A stretch of DNA of 64,000 nt from the NCBI GenBank assembly GCA_014584395.1, contig JACTMY010000014.1:186001-250000 (forward strand), given 5' to 3'. The stretch comes from Planctomycetota bacterium (GTDB lineage: Bacteria > Planctomycetota > Planctomycetia > Gemmatales > HRBIN36). A program made the position numbers and the translations under genes. Numbering within the stretch: position 1 is the first letter of the stretch; every line of letters starts with the position of its first letter. The notes under the pieces are model-generated. The model ran no database searches. It worked only from the letters and a program-made list of their open reading frames with translations, and had not been told where the DNA came from. Shown one piece after another: positions 18,122-26,005 of the stretch.

Positions 18122-18190
18122 ATTAACGATTTCCCCCGTTTCGCGGAAACCAGGGTCGTTATCCTAGGTTCCCTGGCCAGATTCGTTAAT
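18122..18190. repeat. Nested inverted repeats between the ketoacyl synthase and lipoprotein genes
   Basis: An outer pair, ATTAACGA (18122-18129) and TCGTTAAT (18183-18190), encloses an inner pair, CCAGGG (18150-18155) and CCCTGG (18171-18176). The structure lies just after the ketoacyl synthase stop codon. It has no T run, so it is not a standard terminator. It may be a processing or stabilising element, or an operator for the downstream genes. Confidence 0.4.
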
Positions 18191-18283
18191 CCCATCACAA
18201 CCCTTTAACCGATCAAAGTCATGCAGGATGCTCCGTTGGCGTCCGTGCGGCCTTTGTTCGTGGATGGATTGAGGGTGCGGACT

Positions 18284-19159
18284 ATGCGACCCAAGCTGGC
18301 CATGTGGCTGTTCGGCATGATCGTACTCCTCCTGCCTGGCTGCGGCTTGTCGAAGTACATCACCAAGAATGTGTTCATCGACCCCGTGCACTTCGACTAC
18401 AACAGCGACAATGTCTTTCGCCATATTCGGGACAAACGCTGGGCTGAAGAAGCCTGGCAGCGCGTGGCTGACTCGACGCCGTTCGTCCTCAGCAAGCACT
18501 ATCGCCGCGGCTTTGAGGAAGGCTACATCGATTACCTCAATAATGGGGGATCGGGAGAACCTCCACTCTCGCCGCCGCGCCGCTATTGGGCGCTGTTCTA
18601 TCAATCCCCTGAAGGCAATGAAGCCATTCAGGATTGGTTCGCTGGTTTCCGCCACGGCGCGGCCGTGGCCAAGGAGTCCGGTTACCGCGATTTGGTTGTC
18701 ATCCCCACGCACATTCCACCCGCGGCTCCGTCCGACGCCATGCGGAACGCCACCAAAATGACGGATAAGAATGGGGCCTCGATCGAAGCACCGCAAACCC
18801 CGACGCCGGCCCCCGTGCCGCGTCCCCAAGACAGTTCAACGCCCGAATCAACGACGCCCACAAAGCCAATGGAGCGCGTGCCGGCTCCTGAGAAGCCGAC
18901 CGTGGTTCCCAAGCCAGATTCTGGCGTTCCGCCACGGCCGAAGGACGACGAAAACAAACCGTCCTCGACATCACCAGAGCAAGTGGATCGGCCCAAGGAG
19001 ATACCAGTGCCGAAACTGGAAAAGCCTAAACCCGATGGCAGTTCGGAGACCCCCAAACGCCCCGTGGATCAACCGGAACCTCCGAAGAAGCCTGCACCAG
19101 ATGAGGAATCATCCATCACGATCCTTCCGATCCACAATAAGCATGGCGAGAAGGAATGA
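18284..19159 (+). CDS. Lipoprotein of unknown function, Pro-rich C-terminus
   Basis: A 291-residue protein starting at ATG 18284. The N-terminus is a lipoprotein signal: hydrophobic MWLFGMIVLLLPG followed by the lipobox Cys (LLPGC). Residues 35-150 form a conserved-looking block rich in Tyr, Trp and Arg (HYRRGFEEGYIDYLNNGG, PPRRYWALFYQSPEGNEAIQ, FAGFRHGAAVAKESGYRD). From recall, this block occurs in a planctomycete-specific protein family, but I could not check. The last 140 residues are Pro/Lys/Glu repeats (PKP, PEKP, PKKP), an extended periplasmic spacer. The stop codon is three bases before a possible TTG of the Wza-like exporter, so the pair is likely co-expressed. A role as a partner in export or as a wall spacer is possible; no function is known. 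Confidence 0.75.
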   Translation: MRPKLAMWLFGMIVLLLPGCGLSKYITKNVFIDPVHFDYNSDNVFRHIRDKRWAEEAWQRVADSTPFVLSKHYRRGFEEGYIDYLNNGGSGEPPLSPPRRYWALFYQSPEGNEAIQDWFAGFRHGAAVAKESGYRDLVVIPTHIPPAAPSDAMRNATKMTDKNGASIEAPQTPTPAPVPRPQDSSTPESTTPTKPMERVPAPEKPTVVPKPDSGVPPRPKDDENKPSSTSPEQVDRPKEIPVPKLEKPKPDGSSETPKRPVDQPEPPKKPAPDEESSITILPIHNKHGEKE

Positions 19160-19219
19160 CCGTTGGACGCGCCATCGTACCCATACACAAGCTGTATCGT
19201 TCATTCTGGGGAGAACCCC

Positions 19220-20569
19220 ATGCCGTCTAGTCGCCAAAAAACCTCGCACCCCACGAAGCTGCGCCACCCGCGGCCGAATCACTCGTGGACGGGTTGGCTT
19301 CTCTTCTTAGGGGTCATGCAAGGCATCGTTGGTTGCGCCGCGTTTTCGAATCCCTTGTCGGACGGCGTGCCTGTCAATCGGGTGCCGCCGCAATTCCTGG
19401 CCAAGCCGAAGGAAGAGCAAGTCTCGGTGCCACTCAATCTTCTGCAGAAAAAGCAAGAGACTGAGATTCGCATCTATCCTGGGGCCATCCTCGGCGTTTT
19501 CATCGAGGGCATCCTGGGTGAGCCAAAACAACCCCCTCCCGTGCAACTCGGCGATGGACGATTGCCCCCCTCGATTGGTTATCCCGTGGTGGTTCGCGAT
19601 GACGGCACCATTTCGCTGCCCTTGCTCGATCCTATCAAGGTCGAAGGCATGTCCGCTTCCGAAGCGGAAAAGGAAATCATCAAGACGCTGACCGACAAAG
19701 GCTTCATGGCGGAAAAAACGCGCGTCATCATCACTTTGCAGCGTGAAAATCAAAATCACATCCTTGTGCTCCGGCAGGACGCGGGCGGGGTCACTTTCAG
19801 CGGTGGTTTGTCCAACACCAAACGCGGCACCGGTTTCCCCTTGGATTTGCCGAATAGTGAAAGCGACGTCGCCACCGCGCTGACGCGGACCGGGGGCCTT
19901 CCCGGATTGGATGCCAACAATGAAGTGATCGTGCTGCGGCGCAATAGAAAGGACGGCAAATTTCCCGAGATCATGCCCGATATGAGAGCGATCGCCAAGG
20001 ATCGTTCAGGCCAAATGGCCCAGAACTTCGGCTTCCAAGTCGCGCGGATTCCGCTGCGTTTGAAGCCGGGGGAACCACTCCCCTTTACCCAAGACGACGT
20101 CACGCTCAATGCGGGAGACATCGTGTTTATCGATTCCCGCGACACGGAAGTGTATTATGTGGGCGGCATCATTCCACCCAATGAAATCATCCTGCCCCGC
20201 GATTACGATCTCGATGTCGTCGAAGCGGTGGCCCAGGCCCGTGGAGCCCTCTTCAATGGGGCTTTGGGTGGGAATAATTTCACTGGGCAATTCATCGCCG
20301 CCGGCATCGGCCAACCTTCGCCCAGCCAGTTGTCCGTCGTTCGAAGGATCCCAACGGTGGGTGAAATCCGCATTCGCGTCGACCTCAACAAGGCCGCCCG
20401 CGACCCGCGTGAACGCTTAATCGTAATGCCCGGCGATATCCTGATCTTGCAGGAAACTCTGGGCGAGGCCTTCGCTCGATACATGACTTCCGCGATCAGT
20501 TTCAGCGGTTTCTCCACCATCTTAAGAACGCCGACCTCCGCCATCACGGGAAGCAGCCGATTCCCCTAA
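19220..20569 (+). CDS. Wza-like polysaccharide export lipoprotein (SLBB domain)
   Basis: A 449-residue outer-membrane polysaccharide exporter. The start at ATG 19220 is preceded by GGGGAG; an upstream TTG at 19163 is in frame but less likely. A hydrophobic segment ending in VGCAAF (Cys about residue 40) is a lipobox. The polysaccharide-export domain follows (IYPGAILGVFIEGILGE, VVRDDGTISLPLLDPIKVEG, EAEKEIIKTL), then SLBB-like folds (SDVATALTRTGGLPG, NEVIVLRR, SRDTEVYYVGGIIPPNEI, VMPGDILILQE). This protein would form the channel or periplasmic collar through which the polymer leaves the cell, with the BY-kinase encoded on the other strand as its inner-membrane partner. A terminator follows. 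Confidence 0.9.
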   Translation: MPSSRQKTSHPTKLRHPRPNHSWTGWLLFLGVMQGIVGCAAFSNPLSDGVPVNRVPPQFLAKPKEEQVSVPLNLLQKKQETEIRIYPGAILGVFIEGILGEPKQPPPVQLGDGRLPPSIGYPVVVRDDGTISLPLLDPIKVEGMSASEAEKEIIKTLTDKGFMAEKTRVIITLQRENQNHILVLRQDAGGVTFSGGLSNTKRGTGFPLDLPNSESDVATALTRTGGLPGLDANNEVIVLRRNRKDGKFPEIMPDMRAIAKDRSGQMAQNFGFQVARIPLRLKPGEPLPFTQDDVTLNAGDIVFIDSRDTEVYYVGGIIPPNEIILPRDYDLDVVEAVAQARGALFNGALGGNNFTGQFIAAGIGQPSPSQLSVVRRIPTVGEIRIRVDLNKAARDPRERLIVMPGDILILQETLGEAFARYMTSAISFSGFSTILRTPTSAITGSSRFP

Positions 20570-20601
20570 GCCGCGGCGGGCGACGACTGAAACCAACGAC
20601 T

Positions 20602-20634
20602 CGAGGCGGATCAGTCATCCGCCTCGTTTTTTTT
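20602..20634 (+). terminator. Rho-independent terminator after the Wza-like gene
   Basis: CGAGGCGGAT (20602-20611) pairs with ATCCGCCTCG (20617-20626) with a 5-base loop, followed by eight T residues. It ends the plus-strand exopolysaccharide genes 33 bases after the stop codon, in front of the convergent CpsB-like gene. Confidence 0.93.
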
Positions 20635-20654
20635 ATGCTGATGAGAACGCGGGA

Positions 20655-21443
20655 TTAGACCGAAGACCAAAAACGCGGCAACCAGCCAAGCCAAGTGTCG
20701 CGGGTTATCGGCGGCGTTTTGAGCGGCAATCCTTGCAGGATCGACATGCCATGGATCGAACAGACGCGATCCGCCTCGGACTCCCCCACCCATTGAGCGA
20801 TGGCGAGATAGGCTTCGCGCATGAGCGGCGGTCGGCGCCGGGGGGAGTGGCCATCGGAGCCGAGCACGTGCACCATCTTGCGGCGGAACCATTGCCGCAA
20901 GGCTCGGGCCGAGCGCGCGGAGGAAGACTGCACGACATTGGCGGAGGACACTTGGAATAAGCAACCCAACTCGATCAACTCTTCCGCTCGGCGCGGTTCG
21001 AATAGTAATTCAGGCACTTGCTCTGGATGGGCCAGAATGGGGCGTAGCCCATGCTGACCCAGCGTCCAGATGCAGTCGCGCAAATCCACGTACAACCCAT
21101 GCGGCATTTCGATGAACAGATACTGCTTTCGATCGCCGATGCTGAGGAATTGGTTTCTCTCTAAACATTCACCCATCGACGGCACGACCATGACCTCCGC
21201 GCCGGGAACCACCAGCAGGGGTAGTTCCTCTTGGCGGAGTTCTTGGTTCAGGCGCGCGATGCCCTCCCGAATCATTTCCGGGGTGACCTCGGCATACGTG
21301 TCGTTTTGATGGGCCAGGCCATGGATGGCACCCACCCCTTCCTCTAGGGAGATGCGGCACATGGCCACGGCATCAGCCAACTGGCGCGGACCATCATCCA
21401 CGCCCGCCACCAGATGGCAATGCATGTCGACCAAGGGCAGCAT
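20655..21443 (-). CDS. CpsB/CapC-type tyrosine-protein phosphatase (PHP domain)
   Basis: A 262-residue metal-dependent phosphotyrosine phosphatase of the polymerase-and-histidinol-phosphatase (PHP) fold. The start ATG 21443 places the metal motif VDMHCHLVAGVDDGP at residues 5-19; a GAAGGA sequence lies upstream. A GTG at 21500 is in frame but would add 19 non-conserved residues. Further metal ligands are in LAHQNDTYAE, GAEVMV, ILAHPEQV and GSDGHSPRRRPP near residue 215. It removes phosphate from BY-kinases, and its gene is encoded just after one here. The pair would switch polymer export on and off through tyrosine phosphorylation. Confidence 0.93.
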   Translation of the reverse strand: MLPLVDMHCHLVAGVDDGPRQLADAVAMCRISLEEGVGAIHGLAHQNDTYAEVTPEMIREGIARLNQELRQEELPLLVVPGAEVMVVPSMGECLERNQFLSIGDRKQYLFIEMPHGLYVDLRDCIWTLGQHGLRPILAHPEQVPELLFEPRRAEELIELGCLFQVSSANVVQSSSARSARALRQWFRRKMVHVLGSDGHSPRRRPPLMREAYLAIAQWVGESEADRVCSIHGMSILQGLPLKTPPITRDTWLGWLPRFWSSV

Positions 21444-21526
21444 GAACTCGTCCTTCAAAAAAACCGATGGCTCGCGCGAACGAAGCGTCGCGCGAGCCAC
21501 GGATCAAAGACCGGCCAGCACTGGCA

Positions 21527-24007
21527 TTATTTCTTTCCAAACAAGCGATTGAAGAAACCGCCTTCTCCGGGTTTCTCCGGAGGCGATGGCGCTTGCGTTT
21601 CCGGCGGCGCTAAGGCCGTGGCGGGTCCGCCGTTGGTCGAGGTGCTGCGTTTCTTGCCCTCGTCCCCCTCATGGTAATAGTCGTCGCCATACGGGGCATA
21701 GTAACGATCGTAGTAATCGTACTTGTACTGATAGCTGCCGTAGTCGTAATTGCCGTACTGGTAGCCGTAATTGTACCCGTATCCATAGCCATAGCTGCCG
21801 GTGTACAGGTTGATGCCATTCACCACGACACCCAGGACGTTCGCACCTAGTGAATTGAGGACGTCCCTGGCGCGCTCGGCGACGGGACGGCCGTTCTTGG
21901 CCACGCGAATCGTCAGCAACACGCCGTCCACGCGCGGTGCGACCACGCACGGATCGGTCACCACTAAGAGAGGAGGCGTGTCGATCAGGACAAAGTCGAA
22001 TTGCTCGCGCAGTTCATCGATCAGTTCCTTGAAGCGCAAGGAGGTGAGCAATTCGGCGGGGTTCGGCGGAATGGGTCCGCAGGTGAGCAACATCAAGCCG
22101 GGAATCATCGTCTGCTGAATCGCTTCGCGCAGCTCGCATTGTCCAGTCAGAACGGTGGTGAACCCGATGTCGTTCGACAAGCCGAAAACCTTGTTGATGC
22201 GGGGACGACGGAAATCGGCGTCGATGAGCACGATCCGTTTGCCCGATTGTGCTATAGAAACCGCCAGATTCGTGGACAGGGTCGTCTTGCCATCGCCCAT
22301 GTTGGGACTGGTGATCTGAATCACCTTGTGGCCTTCGCCGCGCGTGTTGAAGTAGAGGGCGGTGCGCACGGCCCGGAAGACCTCAGCCTTGCGCGATTTC
22401 GGCTTGTAATACGTGCACAGGATTGGATCGGGACCCGCCACGCCTTCCGACTTGGCTTTCTCTTCTTCTTCGGAGAGAAGAGCCGGGATATGCCCCAAAA
22501 CGGGTAGATTGAGCCGGCGGCGAATCTCCTCGGGACTGCGAAAACTTTTGTCCGTGATGTCCGCCAGGTAGGCCAAGCCAAACCCCATGGCCAGCCCAAG
22601 GAAGATGGCGATGGCGAAGACGGTGAAGGCTTTGGGTTCGACCTGCACTCCAAGACTCGGCGGCGCGATCAAATCGGCTTTAAACCCGCCGGTGTCCTTG
22701 GACAAGTTAAACCGATTCATCAGGTCGATGGCCGTGTTGTAGAGCTTCTGTAGATTTTCCTTGTTCCGCACAATCTCTTCTTCTTCCAATTCAAGCGGAA
22801 CCTCGGTCTTGGCGCGTTCTTGAACGATGGCTAATTGTTCTTCCCAAAAGCGGACTACGTTGCCCAATTTATTGAGTTCCAATTCTTGTGCTCGCAAGCC
22901 ATTCAATAGAGGATTTTCCTCTGATTGGGCATTCAAGTCCACTTTCTGGTTGGGGTTGTCGACGCCTTCGGGTTTTAGTGGATTCACGAGAGGTTTTTGC
23001 GTTTTTTGCCCATAATCCTTATAAAACTGCATGCGTTTGTCTAAGTTTTGCACGTAGGGATGATTAGGGCCATATTGCGTCAGCATTTCTTGCTTGGCGA
23101 TCTCAAGCTCCATGATCTTGTCTTGAATGGCCAGAGCAGAGTTTTGCCTCATGTTATCGCCTGTCATGCGAGTAATTTCCATCGCCAAGAGCAGCAACGC
23201 GGCCTGCGGCTTATCGCTCTTGAGAGCCATTTGGATCGTTGCCAGGCCGATTTCCAATTCCTTGTATTGTCGGCGTTTGCTTAGCAATTCGTTTTGTACT
23301 TGCTGCAACTCCATGATGCGGGCATTTAAGCCATCCCGAGTGCGCGAGGCCACGAAGGGATAACGCTTCCTGAATTCGCGATGCTTCTCGTCCAATTCGC
23401 GCATCTGGCGATTGAGGATGTCTGAAGCATTTTTGAACTGATCATACATTTCACCGCTGACTTTGTTGTAGGTTTCCTCGAGGTAGTCCTGATAGGCCTC
23501 GAAGATGGACATCAACACCTGGCTGCTGTCTGTAGGCTCGCTGCAGCGAAAGGACATGGTCAGGACGCTGCTCCGCGTGCTCCCCTCGCCGGTGTTGCGT
23601 TTGACGTCGAGGTCCCCCTGGATCGTGTTCATGATTTGCGATTGATCCATGTTCTGAAACGACTTGAGGGACTTGATGCGGTCATTGCGCGAGATGGCTT
23701 TATTGATCATCATCGGGCTACGCAAGAGAATGGTATGCGTGACCAGATAGTCCTCGAGATAGGTCGTCGCTGCCTCGCTCCCAAAGGCCATCATTTCAGG
23801 CCGCTTTTTCAGGACCAAAACGCCTGCTTCCGAGCGGTATACACGCGGCGCCTGGGCATAATAGAAAGAGCCGAGCACCAGCGCGATCACCAAGGATAAA
23901 ATGACCAGCGACTTGCGCTGCCAGGCGATGCGGAACGTATTGGTGGCCTGATTGGCGTCCAAAGTTTCAACGGAATGAGGGGGGCTCCCCTCCACATTGC
24001 GGATCAT
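21527..24007 (-). CDS. Wzc-like tyrosine autokinase (chain-length regulator plus BY-kinase)
   Basis: An 826-residue polysaccharide co-polymerase. Two membrane helices (about residues 35-55 and 460-480) flank a periplasmic coiled-coil domain. The cytoplasmic BY-kinase has Walker A SPNMGDGKTTLS near residue 570, Walker A' LIDADFRRPR near 597 and Walker B VLIDTPPLLV near 674. About 50 residues (735-785) hold 20 tyrosines in a Gly/Asn/Asp context, much more than the 5-7 of Escherichia coli Wzc, followed by a Pro-rich linker and a basic end (FFNRLFGKK). It controls chain length with the Wza-like exporter. The upstream WecA-like gene and the downstream phosphatase gene lie on the same strand within about 93 and 83 bases, so one operon is likely. 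Confidence 0.95.
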   Translation of the reverse strand: MIRNVEGSPPHSVETLDANQATNTFRIAWQRKSLVILSLVIALVLGSFYYAQAPRVYRSEAGVLVLKKRPEMMAFGSEAATTYLEDYLVTHTILLRSPMMINKAISRNDRIKSLKSFQNMDQSQIMNTIQGDLDVKRNTGEGSTRSSVLTMSFRCSEPTDSSQVLMSIFEAYQDYLEETYNKVSGEMYDQFKNASDILNRQMRELDEKHREFRKRYPFVASRTRDGLNARIMELQQVQNELLSKRRQYKELEIGLATIQMALKSDKPQAALLLLAMEITRMTGDNMRQNSALAIQDKIMELEIAKQEMLTQYGPNHPYVQNLDKRMQFYKDYGQKTQKPLVNPLKPEGVDNPNQKVDLNAQSEENPLLNGLRAQELELNKLGNVVRFWEEQLAIVQERAKTEVPLELEEEEIVRNKENLQKLYNTAIDLMNRFNLSKDTGGFKADLIAPPSLGVQVEPKAFTVFAIAIFLGLAMGFGLAYLADITDKSFRSPEEIRRRLNLPVLGHIPALLSEEEEKAKSEGVAGPDPILCTYYKPKSRKAEVFRAVRTALYFNTRGEGHKVIQITSPNMGDGKTTLSTNLAVSIAQSGKRIVLIDADFRRPRINKVFGLSNDIGFTTVLTGQCELREAIQQTMIPGLMLLTCGPIPPNPAELLTSLRFKELIDELREQFDFVLIDTPPLLVVTDPCVVAPRVDGVLLTIRVAKNGRPVAERARDVLNSLGANVLGVVVNGINLYTGSYGYGYGYNYGYQYGNYDYGSYQYKYDYYDRYYAPYGDDYYHEGDEGKKRSTSTNGGPATALAPPETQAPSPPEKPGEGGFFNRLFGKK

Positions 24008-24099
24008 GGCGTCTATCCTCCGCGGGCGTCGATAAAAAATAGGATGAACAGTCGAATTATACCCGTCTCCAGTTGAAGAGGCCCACGAATTGTTCCCTT

Positions 24100-25608
24100 T
24101 TATTTCAAGCCGATGGCCAGTTCGGACGACGTTTTCGGTTTATTTTGACTGCCTGGATGGGGGGTTTGCAAGGATTGGAAGATCCCCGATTCAAACTCTT
24201 CCACCATGGCGGCCACCTTGGCCAATTTCTCCCAGAACAGATCGGGGTCGCGGACGCCGGCAATCTCCAATCGCCCTACGATGGTGCCGTGCAAGGTGAT
24301 GGGAATAGCGATTTCCCACACATTGTTTTGCTCTGACATTTCCCACGGACGGTCCCACCGCGCATGATACCCTTCATGCATGGCTGGAGCATTGACGTCG
24401 AGTTTGATGCGGATAAAGGACATCATTTCCGCCCGCGACGTCAACCGCCGCCATAACTCGGACCATTCCGCCTTCCCTTGCAGATGCAGATGTAATTCTT
24501 GCGGCGAATCCTTGCTTTGGAAGGACCAAATGCGCTGCGTACGATGCGCCAAGCTCTTCTTGATCAGCGTCCACTCCACGTATCCGAACAGTTTCGTGGA
24601 GACCAGAATCAACAACACCACCAATCCCGCCAAGAGGGCCAGCAATTCCGTATTGAGGTATGTACTGGCCAAGCCTCCCAGGACCGTCAACGAGCACAAG
24701 GCCGCCACGCAAGCCAGGATGTGCCGATTGGTGAGGCCTCGACTGAGCATGCAGTGGTGCAGGTGGCCCCGATCCGTGGTGTAAATACTTCGGCCAGTGA
24801 GTTTGCGGCGAATGATAGCCGCTAGGGTGTCCAAAATGGGGATAGTCATGATGGCCAGGGGCGCCCCCAGTCCGATCATGGCCGAACCTTTCAAGGAACT
24901 TTTAATGGCCAATACGCCAATGGTCAGGCCGATCAACATGCTGCCGGAATCACCGAGAAAGATCGAGGCGGGAGGGTAATTGTAACGGAGAAAGCCGAGC
25001 AAAGCCCCGGTGAGCACCCATGCCATGATGGCGGCTGTCCAAGCGTTGTTCAAACCGGCCACCAGGGCGAAACCTAATGTAATAATGATGGCGATGACAG
25101 TGAGCATGCCATCCAAGCCATCCAAGAGATTGAGTGAATTAATGGCCCCTAGCAGCCAGAAGGCCGTGAACGGCACCGCGAGCCAACCGAGTTCGACGGT
25201 TTCTCCGAATAGGCGGAATTGATCGACCCTTACCCCCATGGCCACGATCAAGAGCACAATGAGCGTTTGCCCCATGAGCTTATAGCGGCCGCGCAGCTTG
25301 CCATAATCATCGATGACGCCCAATAAGCAAATGGCGATGGAGGCGATGAGAAGGCTGCTTAAAAAGGCCAGATCCTGACTCAAGGTTAATCGTGTAAAAT
25401 CTGAAAAGATCAGGCTGAGGCAGATGGTTATGACGCTGGCCGCGAGGATGGCCAAGCCGCCCGCGACTGGCGTTGCTCGCGAGTGAATCTTGCGCCGACC
25501 ATCAGGATGATCGAGCAAGCCAATGCGATGGGCTAATTTTCGAACCAATGGCGTGAGCAATAAGCACAAGCCCAGGCTGATGAGAAAAACCCAGAGCAAA
25601 TCCAACAT
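24100..25608 (-). CDS. WecA/MraY-like undecaprenyl-phosphate glycosyl-1-phosphate transferase
   Basis: A 502-residue membrane transferase that starts glycan synthesis on the lipid carrier. ATG 25608 (MLDLLWVFLISLGLCLLL) begins the first helix; TTG 25686 is in frame but less plausible. The family motifs are DHPDGRRKIHSRATPVAGG, VIDDYGKLRGR (Asp-Asp), LNLLDGLDGML (catalytic Asp region), FLGDSGSMLIG and RGHLHHCMLSRG (His motif). About 10 helices end near residue 330; the last 150 residues are a soluble extension not found in the minimal enzyme. A leader with nested inverted repeats lies upstream. It is the first gene of an operon with the BY-kinase and phosphatase. Confidence 0.92.
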   Translation of the reverse strand: MLDLLWVFLISLGLCLLLTPLVRKLAHRIGLLDHPDGRRKIHSRATPVAGGLAILAASVITICLSLIFSDFTRLTLSQDLAFLSSLLIASIAICLLGVIDDYGKLRGRYKLMGQTLIVLLIVAMGVRVDQFRLFGETVELGWLAVPFTAFWLLGAINSLNLLDGLDGMLTVIAIIITLGFALVAGLNNAWTAAIMAWVLTGALLGFLRYNYPPASIFLGDSGSMLIGLTIGVLAIKSSLKGSAMIGLGAPLAIMTIPILDTLAAIIRRKLTGRSIYTTDRGHLHHCMLSRGLTNRHILACVAALCSLTVLGGLASTYLNTELLALLAGLVVLLILVSTKLFGYVEWTLIKKSLAHRTQRIWSFQSKDSPQELHLHLQGKAEWSELWRRLTSRAEMMSFIRIKLDVNAPAMHEGYHARWDRPWEMSEQNNVWEIAIPITLHGTIVGRLEIAGVRDPDLFWEKLAKVAAMVEEFESGIFQSLQTPHPGSQNKPKTSSELAIGLK

Positions 25609-25630
25609 AGGCTTACCTAATTCCCTGGTG

Positions 25631-25696
25631 GTCTTGTCGATGACAAAGCGATAACGATCAGCATTCGGGAAAATGCTGAAAATCAATCGACAAGAC
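25631..25696 (-). promoter_or_regulatory. Leader with nested inverted repeats upstream of the WecA-like gene
   Basis: An 11-bp perfect inverted repeat, GTCTTGTCGAT (25631-25641) and ATCGACAAGAC (25686-25696), encloses a second 8-bp hairpin, TCAGCATT (25658-25665) and AATGCTGA (25672-25679). The left arm contains TTGTC, which can alternatively pair with GACAA at 25642-25646. The block ends 22 bases upstream of the ATG at 25608 and would form an RNA structure in the leader of the operon, or an operator. No U-run indicates a simple terminator. Confidence 0.5.
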
Positions 25697-26005
25697 GACT
25701 CCTTATTTTAGCGTTCATCCCCACCATTGCACGCAAAATCGGGTTGGCATCTCACAAGATAATGCGTATCCGAGGTTTCGATGGCTGGTCGACATCTAGT
25801 CTCAACGACTTGATGAGAATTCATTTCGAAGTACGCAAAGGTGAATGAGTGGCAACATATTGTCTTAGAGTCGATCATCCCCTCCGTCAATCATTCCATC
25901 AAAACGTTCGCCAATCCTCGCTCATTTTTCATACGCATTATTTCCGCGTTGATCATGGGGAGGAATACCGCTGCCTTGAGCATTGGGTGAATTAGGAAAT
26001 CCATG
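25697..26005. other. Intergenic region, about 310 bases
   Basis: This lies between the start of the polysaccharide operon and the 3' end of the addA gene, both on the minus strand. It should contain the operon promoter, but I see no clear -35/-10 pair. Short open frames within it show no recognisable motif and I do not call them. The composition is visibly more A/T-rich than the flanking genes. Confidence 0.45.

Noticed and set aside
21660..21810. Repetitive DNA in the tyrosine-rich region of the BY-kinase gene
   Set aside because: The DNA repetition simply follows from the Tyr/Gly-rich coding sequence; not an independent repeat element.
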